Origin: Dryas octopetala
Lineage: Eukaryota > Streptophyta > Magnoliopsida > Rosales > Rosaceae
Length of the DNA stretch: 64,000 nt
Assembly: GCA_963921425.1 (NCBI GenBank)
Contig: OY992837.1
Span: 20,290,630-20,354,629 of the forward strand
Direction: 5' to 3'
Shown here: one piece after another, positions 56,659-64,000 of the stretch
How the letters are laid out: the number at the start of each line of letters is the position of its first letter
Position numbering within the stretch: position 1 is the first letter of the stretch
The notes under the pieces: generated by a model
What the model was told of the DNA's origin: nothing
Seen by the model: the letters and a program-made list of their open reading frames with translations, nothing else
Database searches by the model: none
Made by a program: the position numbers and the translations under genes

Positions 56659-57292
56659 GAAGGGGAATTAGACAAGATTCTACCACCTCCATTCAAAAAA
56701 CAACCTGGTAGGCCCAAGAGAGTCAGAACCAAAGGGCCAAGTGAATTTCTAGCCGCAAACACCAAAGGGCCAAGTGAATTTCTAGCCGCAAACCCTTCTC
56801 CTCCTAACCCTAACCCATTAGAACCAGCCCCAGTACAAGTGTTGAGAAGACACTGGGTTACTATCAGGTGCATCAAGTGTGGAGATGAGGGACACAATGT
56901 CAAGACTTGTACAAGGGTCATAGGAAATTAGGTTGTTCTATTTCTCATTCTCTATGCTGTGTTTTCATAATTTCAAGCTTGGGCTTGGTTTTTGGCTAAT
57001 TGTTGTTCCTTGACAAAATGTGCAAGGTGAAGGCAGTGGGACTTCCACTCAATTCTAAACTCAGCAATTAACAACAGCTCAAGTCCAATCTCAACAATCA
57101 ACATGCAGAGGGAGGGGCAAAGGCAGAAGCAGAGGCAGAGGAATGAGGGGAAGGAGAGGCACTGGCCGAGGTGTATCAGCCTTTGGGATTGGCAGTGGCA
57201 GAAGCAGAGGCAGAGGCAGAGGAATGAAGGGAGAGAGAGGCACTGGCAGAGATGTATCAACCTTTGGGACTGGCAGTGGTAATGGTGTTTGA
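56659..57292 (+). pseudogene. MuDR/MULE transposase C-terminal remnant
   Basis: The first part (56659-56931) reads ILPPPFKKQPGRPKRVRTK, a duplicated TKGPSEFLAAN, and a zinc knuckle CIKCGDEGHNVKTC, the standard end of plant MuDR-type transposases (PPxxKRxPGRPKxxR...CxxCxxxGHNxxTC). A second part (about 57100-57292) reads an RG-rich tail (MQRGRGKGRSRGRGMRGRRG and a second RGRGRGMKGERGTG) before TGA; this is likely a following exon. The catalytic domain is absent; the repeat region lies where it should be. Confidence 0.75.
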
Positions 57293-60200
57293 ACCTCTGG
57301 AGAAGGCACAAGGGGCAAAGCTTGGATGCCTTGAACCTACTTGATATATTTTTGAGGTTTTGTGATCTGACTATTATTTCATATACTTTTATACTCTTGT
57401 TCTTGGATTATTGTTATGTTTTTGAGTGGTTTTAGTTTATTTTAATTTAGTTTTGTATTTTTATAGGTTTGAAGAGTAAAGAGGAGAAAACAAAGCAAAA
57501 GGGATATTTTCGAAGTAGAAATTACTGGGCAAATCAGTCAACTTCGCGGAATAAACTGCACCTCCTCGGAGCAAACCAGATGTTGTGCCTTATACCGTTG
57601 GAAAGATACGGATGTTAGCTTTCCGAGGAATTTTACGGTTTGTGATTTGCATTTTTCTAGGAAAAGTTATGACTATTGGAGTGAAGGTAGTTCAGGCAGA
57701 AAATTTTGTGTGAAAATGCAAAGTAATTCTTTTTAGATTTCTTTCTTGGAGCCCAATTGATGTTATGTGTATTTGGGAAGTATCTAGAGGGATCCAGGTT
57801 TATTTTGAAGGTCTAATCCTATTTTTGTTGGGATTTTGGGTGCCAAATCATCAATGACAACTCATCATAAGAATAATCCAAATCCAACAAGGAAAGTCTT
57901 TACCAAAGAAGAAAAAGATTTGTTTCTTATTTAAAGGGAGGAGATCATCATCTTAAAGGGGGTTTATTCTTTTTTTTTTTTGAAGAGGGAGAGACAAGAA
58001 GTGGCTGCCATCATTATTTTCTTCCATCCGTTATCATAGTTCATAAGTTTTTAATGTTTTCTAGATTTTTAATTATGTTTTCTTTAAACATGAGTAACTA
58101 AACTCTTTTTCTAGGGATAGGATGATGCCCTAGCATGAATGTTTATGGTTTTTAATATTTATTCAATCGATTTCTAGTTTTTTTAGATGAATGCTTAATC
58201 ACTGTTTTAATTGTTGCTATGTGTTAAGTTCTTTGACTGACCTTAGGGCTTTGCATCTAGTAAATTTGAAGTTGAAAGTTTAATTTAGGTGATCTATTCA
58301 CTCAATTATCTTGATTAATTTCACTTTCAGTGATCGGACCCCAATTTTTGGTTTATGTGATCACTCACGAACTAGTCAACCAAACACAACTCAGACAGTC
58401 CAGTAACAAAAATGTGAAACTCCACATTGACTTCTAAAAACCAAAAATCACTTCAGTAAACAACACAAATCAAACACACCAAGGATCAAGTGACATCCTA
58501 TACACTCAGAGGACCCATCACAATAGGCATCCCAGTGTTATCCACAACTACAGTGGTGTGTGATTAGCTAAATAGTTATATAAGGCATATATCAATATTA
58601 AGCAAATAGCTCCAGTACAGATTTGTGTTTAAAAGATGAGTGAGTCAGTAATCATAACAACACAAAACAGGGAAGACAGATGCACACAAGATGTTCACCC
58701 AGAAAAACCACAAAGGGTAAAAACTGGGGGTCTATCCAGCTGACCAGGCAATCCACTAAATCAGAAGTTCAATACAAAAGAGGGCACTCAGCACACAAGC
58801 TCAATCACTAAGTCCTAGACTAAGTGGCAGCTATCTTACCCCTTTGTGCAACTTCCATTAGCAAGGCAATTGGTCATTCATGAAGAAGGCAGCTCCACTC
58901 CAAACTCATCAACCCATGGCACCAATTCGCACCAAGCTCTGTGGTTTCATCAATGCATGAACATGATATGCAAATGTAGGATTCACAAACAAAGATCAAC
59001 CTTCTCAAGCTATCGGCATGAAAAGATCAATATTGAATCCTTCAACTTAAATCTAAAATAAATGTGTTTGAAGAATGTATGAAGACATTTAAGCACTCAA
59101 ACCCATATAGAATTTTAGATTTAACAAAACAAGTTCAGAAAATCTCTTTGTGATTTTTCAAGAATTAAAAGACCATTTTCTGAAAATAATGAAGATGAGC
59201 ACTTCACATGGAAAATACCCAGACGTGAAAACCCCAAGAATGCACGCTGAAAATTGCTCATCGACTCACCAAAAAGATCTGAACAGCCAGCCCCCTTATG
59301 CCCGTACACACCCACGCAAAAATCATGTTCGCCCAAGCCACGTGGAAGCCAATCAATGGCTGTCCACAAGAGACGGATTAAGGGCATATTCTCTTTGTCC
59401 TAGAGGGGTATCCTAGTATTACTAAGGATAGGAATCAGCAGCTGTCAAAAGGAATTTTTCTTTTAAAAATCAGAAATGAGGAAGATGATGAATAGTGCTG
59501 ATGTGTGAAGGTGTGTGCGTGAATGGGAAAGATGCAATCAGATCTGATTGCTACAGTAGGGGAACCAAGCCATGTGCAATGCACATGCATGTCTAGTACT
59601 AAACAGAACATGGGCTTTCAAGAAATGGGCTTAAAAAGTAGAGACCCGAAATGGACCCACTGTAGCGACTGTGACTTAAATAACAGTCACTGTACGTGAA
59701 AAACAGTGTTCTTTATGATCAGTGAATGACTAGTCAAATAGACAAAAATCTGTTAATTTCATGAAATGAATGAAGTGCAGTATACCTTGTGTCTTTGATC
59801 ATTCTTGACTTCTTCAAAGCAGCAGAACTTGTCCTAAATCTAGCCTAGAGCTTGTGAGTGATTAAATACAAATTAATACAATTGTTTTGACAAGGAACAT
59901 AGCCAATATAACAAATCCTAGAAACTAACAGAAGTTAAATTTGAGGCTGAGAGGCAATATAATTTGAATTAGCTTCTTGTGGTTGAGTGTGGTAAATTAC
60001 ATTGTGCTCGAGAGAGAATAATGATTTGCTTGGTTATCTTGTTTTGTAGAGCGTAATGAATTCTACTTGTTAAATTTATGTCAGAGAAGGATAAATTGCA
60101 TGTTAGGATATACGACCTTTGCCTGAGAAGGAAAGAATCGTGCACTTAAGGAAAACTATGGTCTAAGTGTTTGAGAGGAACTTAGATACGAGAATTATCA

Positions 60201-61100
60201 TCTAAAGAATCAAAGGAATTTGTTGAATGTAGTAAAACTTAAACTGGATTGCTTGTGGTTGATTCTGAATCCCTAGTTCTTCCAATTGACTGTTAAACCA
60301 TAATATTTTATTTTCATTAGTTTACTTATTGTTCTTGATCCTTGTTTTTAATTGTTGCGTTTTCATTTGCTCTCATCATAAATCATCACAATAATCTTCT
60401 CAAAGTCATTTTTAATTTTCAAGTTGTATTTATTTTTATTAGATCTAAATAAGGAATTTAAGTTTTTGAATTAAATTAAAAATCCTCGTGGGTACGACAA
60501 CCTTTTTTTTTTTCATATACTATATTACATCCACCCTGTATACTTGCAGGATATACATCATTTTGCTATTTTGATGGGTTAAGAGAACTGTGTTGTCAGG
60601 CGATGTGTTTTGGAAAACTGTGGCTTTTGTGACTATGATATATATATATATATATGTAACAGGTTGGACAATTTAAAGTCATGGTGACATGTTATGGTTC
60701 CTTGACAAAATGTTAATTGAATGAATATGTTTACTTTAGTGTTATGCATATGGTTTTTGTACATGGATTGGTATGCAGAGGACTATGCATTTTGGTATGC
60801 AAAGGACTATGCTGAGTTTTTGTGAATAATTTGTTATGAAGCTTGTTGGTTATTATTAGGCAGAGGACTATGCATTATTCTCTCTTTTGAGTTTTCCATT
60901 TCATATGCATTTTCGTAACCATTTTGTGCCAAAAATTGAGCTAGTAATTAACTCCAAAAAAATGAGCCAGTAAAGCATTAAAATTGAAAATATTAGGTAA
61001 GGTAAAATTTCAAAGGCAACTCCATTTCTATTACAAAGCTAACTCCATTCCAAAATACAACTTGCAAGTAAAACAGAGCCCTTACCCAAAAACCTAGCTG
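57293..61100. other. Repeat-derived region, no gene resolved
   Basis: 57470-58330 and 59880-60560 look like one retrotransposon-derived sequence (leader-like 'gaaaagttatgactattgg' and 'cctcgtgggtacgacaacc'), interrupted at about 58335-59880 by a second piece whose ends carry 'gatcactcac' and its near inverse 'gtgagtgatt'. Inside that piece 'gttcacccagaaaaaccac' and 'gtaaaaactgggggtctatc' resemble LTR element ends. No retroviral protein motif was found in any frame. A short (TA)n lies at about 60640-60656. Confidence 0.4.
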
Positions 61101-61162
61101 ATCCCACAACTATAATCCCTTCTCACTACATGATCCCTAATTTCCTTGCACCTAAATTCTTC

Positions 61163-61606
61163 CTATTTCCATTCAAATTGCATCATCATCATCAACATAA
61201 AAAAAACCCAAGACAAACCCAAACAGAGCACCAATCCCTTATCTTTTTTCCGTTGCCTTTTGATGTCATTTTCCAAAGATCCAATTCTTCTAAGCAATCC
61301 ATGAATGATCTGCTTAGAACGTATACACATAGGGGAGTCCAACCAATTCCAGAGCTCACATCCTCCATTTCGCTGCAAAAGAGCCAACCGTTAAACCCTC
61401 AGATGCAAAACACAAGAAACACAAAAAAAAAAAAAAAAAAAACAAAAAACAAAAAAACCCAATTTTTTGACCTTCCCCAATTGGCATGCCTTAAATCTCC
61501 TACCGGGATTACGATTTGTCCAGTTGATACTTACCCGGGCGAGCCTCCCACAGTCACAATACCTTCCACCATAGTTGCTTTGTGTGGATGATGTGGAGGA
61601 GGACAT
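61163..61606 (-). CDS. Small GRF zinc-finger protein with C-terminal membrane segment
   Basis: Two exons: 61472-61606 and 61163-61372, phase 0, 114 residues. Residues about 17-45 form a GRF zinc finger (CDCGRLARVSINWTNRNPGR then RFKAC), completed in exon 2 by NGGCELWNWLDSPMC. A coiled stretch (RRIGSLENDIKRQRKKDKGL) and a hydrophobic end (VLCLGLSWVFFMLMMMM) follow, the layout of plant proteins annotated as At4g04775-like. GRF fingers bind single-stranded DNA in larger enzymes; the role of the small ones is unknown. The donor AAG|GTCAAA is weak and the intron contains a long T-run. A TTG 24 nt upstream is in frame, but the ATG at 61606 is the natural start. Confidence 0.75.
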
Positions 61607-62365
61607 CTTGATTGCAGGTCTTAGGAGCAAGGTAAGGCATTAAATGATTTTACAAATACAAGGCTCACATATAACCCAACAATGATCTTAATTATGATCT
61701 GATAGGTCACATAACCCAAAAAAATTAAAGTTTGGAGGGAAATGATATCGAAATTGGCGGGGATGGAAGAATTTGGCGGGAGGAGGATGTAGTTCACTGT
61801 GCTGGGTTGCGGGGAATCAGTTTAGGACTTGAAAGGATGCTTTCGCCCCCTCCACGTGCGGGCCACGTGACTTGCTTTAACGGCCGTTTATGGTATTTTG
61901 ACGGAATAGACTAAGTTGATAAAAGTCCGTTAATTCGTGGACTAATTTGACACTTAAAAAAATTTGTGGACCAACACGAAAATTATGGAATAATTAGTGG
62001 ACCAAACATGAAATTCGCTCTAATTTATTAATATGGTTGTTTTTTTTAATAATAGTATTATTGAATATCTTAATTATTATTATTTTTTTATAGATTTATC
62101 TTCTTCTTCTTCATCTTATTCCTTCATTACAAACATCTTGAAGTCAGATAATTATATTGAATGGAATGGAACTGCCTTAAAACCCATTTCAGAAATTCAA
62201 AATTGTAACAAAAGAAAGCTAATTAATTCAACCACATTGGTTGTGCAAATTTTTATTTAAACATTTGGGTACATCTCGATCACTTGATAAAATTTAAAAA
62301 AGTGAAAATGAAATTGGCGGGGTTGTTCCAACTCGATGTGATCTAGCCATATATGACATGCACAC
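61607..62365. other. Spacer
   Basis: No gene seen. 61735-61870 is GC-richer (with 'cacgtgcgggccacgtgac', two G-box-like CACGTG motifs), and could be a promoter for the minus-strand GRF gene. Confidence 0.4.
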
Positions 62366-63078
62366 TCATGAAAGTCTACAGTAACATCTGGTTTCTATAG
62401 ATGGAGGGATCACATCACAAAATCCACCAAGGCAAAAAGTTGCGTTGCAATTATCGTTGCACTCAGATGAGGTTGAGCATGGCCCAAAATCTCTAAGTAA
62501 TGTTCCCTCTGCAGCTGCAAGGCCTTCAAATTCAATATAAAAAACAAAACAAAAAATAATAATAAATCTTACTTCCGTGCTTATAATGAATGTCCATAAA
62601 ACTATTTGAATCAAATTTTTTATCACAACATTGTATAGGCTGCATCTTTAAATTAAAGAAGTGAAATCCATTTGTATACGCAAGTCTCACTATAGGCGGA
62701 GTTATATGTAGGTCTAAGGTCACCATAACCCCCAACCCTATATTTGGAGTATTTTTGAAAATTTTGGAAAAACATTTGTATAATAATAGTATTCCAATTA
62801 AGACATTTACACTCTTAGTCCCTATACAAATTTCTTGGTCCGTGCACGTACCCTTAGCTCTCTTACCATTATAAATGTGGCCTAAATAATTAATAAATAT
62901 AATATATGTAACATTACTTTTACGTTATCACGCGCAAACCGTATAATTAATACACACTACGACAACATTGCAAGTATTCAAGAGGGATTTCAGTACCTGA
63001 GCTCACAAGAAGTAAAGCAATGCAAAAAAGCCCCACAAACAAAGCATTGAGCAATGTTGGTGGAAACCATAGTGCCAT
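62366..63078 (-). CDS. Secreted defensin-like cysteine-rich peptide
   Basis: Two exons: 62997-63078 and 62366-62523, joined GT-AG in phase 1, 79 residues. Exon 1 codes a signal peptide (ALWFPPTLLNALFVGLFCIA then LLLVSSG). Exon 2 codes a mature part of about 50 residues with seven cysteines in the pattern GPC-x5-EC-x3-C-x4-C-x4-C...RCYC. An intron right after the signal peptide and a Cys-rich mature peptide are the hallmarks of plant DEFL/knottin-type genes, which act in defence or in pollen and seed signalling. The usual count is eight cysteines; the odd number here may mean one is lost or that a different pairing is used. No close family name is claimed. Confidence 0.75.
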
Positions 63079-64000
63079 GGTTATTGTTCTTCCCATTAGC
63101 TTTTGTTATATTTGATGAATGATTGAATCATATGGACAGAGAAGGCCTATTTATATTACATTGTGCTTACATTTATTGCGAATTTGTAAGGCTTTTTATA
63201 GATGCATAAAAGCTATGATCTTGCGGATCTGTTTAGTTGGCTACCAAATCTTATATAATTAAAGTAGGATTGTATATATTAAAAGGTACATTGACTTTAG
63301 GTACCAAATTATAATGTTTTTTCATTTCAACTACTAAAACATTTATGTCATTTCACTTTAGGTACCAACTTTAAAAAACATGGTTATATCGAACTGTTAC
63401 TGTCTAACAGACATAACTTTTTTATTGATTTATTTTTTTTTCAATATTTGCAAGGCTTAAACTTTAATATTTAGTCTTTGGGTTATAGGACTTCATCCCC
63501 CAAACCTAAATCAAAAGTATGAAACCCTTAAAAATTTTGATTTTTTATAAATTTTAAATAGTCACAACTGTGACTGTTCGACAATTACAACTGTAACTGT
63601 TCGACAGTCACAACTGTATAACAAACTGATTTGTCACCTAATCCAAAATGTTTTACTCTAGGTTACTACCTAAACTAAAAAAAATTAGTGTCTTGCTGCT
63701 TTATTAAAAAACTATTGATATTTGGTATTTAATCCTAATTTTCTATATATTAAAATCCATATTTGAGTAATAAATGGAAATAAACAAGATATTCTATTAA
63801 TTGCCAATCATAACATTAAAAAAAAGTAATATTAATTAGACGACTCTTTTTTTTTTTCTTTTTTTGTCAGAGTGTTAGGCATATGTATCACATTTCTAGT
63901 AGTAGAGATGTGTTATAGTTATATATATGCACTCCACCTCTATTAAGAATGTAGTACTAAAAATGTAGTACAAATAGTTTTATTCTAAAAACAAACAGGA
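63079..64000. other. Right-end spacer
   Basis: The first 100-150 bp should hold the promoter of the defensin-like gene: 'ctatttatattac' near 63148 reads as a TATA-like 'tataaatag' on the minus strand, about 70 bp from the ATG. Further right is AT-rich, with a small repeat 'acaactgt.actgttcgaca' (63556-63615) that resembles the minisatellite words at 55-56 kb. Confidence 0.45.

Noticed and set aside
57091..57318. Minus-strand Pro/Leu-rich ORF
   Set aside because: It is the complement of the RG-rich transposase tail and has no independent support.
58846..59416. ORFs of 71 and 88 codons at 58.8-59.4 kb
   Set aside because: No recognisable domain, no splice partners, and the region looks repeat-derived.

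Overview
The window is plant nuclear DNA. It is AT-rich, its genes carry spliceable GT-AG introns, and LTR and TIR transposons are nested through the spaces between genes. The protein set (chloroplast NFU, Agenet/DUF724, LIL3, SWC4 and COX15 remnants, LRR receptor-like proteins) is that of a eudicot. The receptor-like proteins resemble the Cf/HcrVf (apple scab resistance) class, so a woody Rosaceae species is my best guess; this is an inference and I could not search any database.

Layout. 1-6055 is a truncated copy of 20346-26369: the 3' part of a receptor-like protein gene (RLP-A) followed by a broken Agenet/DUF724 gene in convergent orientation. 6056-8190 holds small gene fragments. 8191-13211 is a 5'-truncated Ty1/copia element with an open pol. 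13380-19350 holds a LIL3 pseudogene and a tandem array of RLP promoter copies with stubs of RLP 5' coding sequence; the array ends at the intact gene RLP-B (19368-22154). 22959-29039 (minus) is the complete nine-exon Agenet/DUF724 gene. It is divergent from NFU1 (30101-31512, plus), which converges on a five-exon INSIG-like membrane protein gene (31853-33307, minus). From about 33.5 to 57.3 kb the window is mostly mobile DNA: TIR elements, a SWC4 pseudogene split by a Mutator-like element, a 3.0-kb solo LTR, and a three-level nest (Mutator-like element, then copia, then hAT). A COX15 exon, an unidentified gene fragment, a degenerate minisatellite and a MuDR-type transposase tail follow. The right end has two small minus-strand genes: a GRF zinc-finger membrane protein and a secreted cysteine-rich defensin-like peptide.

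How the parts relate. The left half is a disease-resistance-type receptor cluster that has grown by unequal exchange. It has an intact RLP, a partial RLP (cut by the window edge), stubs of at least two further 5' ends and one 3' end, and the downstream DUF724 gene carried along. The middle housekeeping genes (DUF724, NFU1, INSIG-like) look complete and single-copy here. I built the gene models by joining exons through GT-AG sites in matching phase; each gives an uninterrupted reading frame, but none is backed by transcript data.
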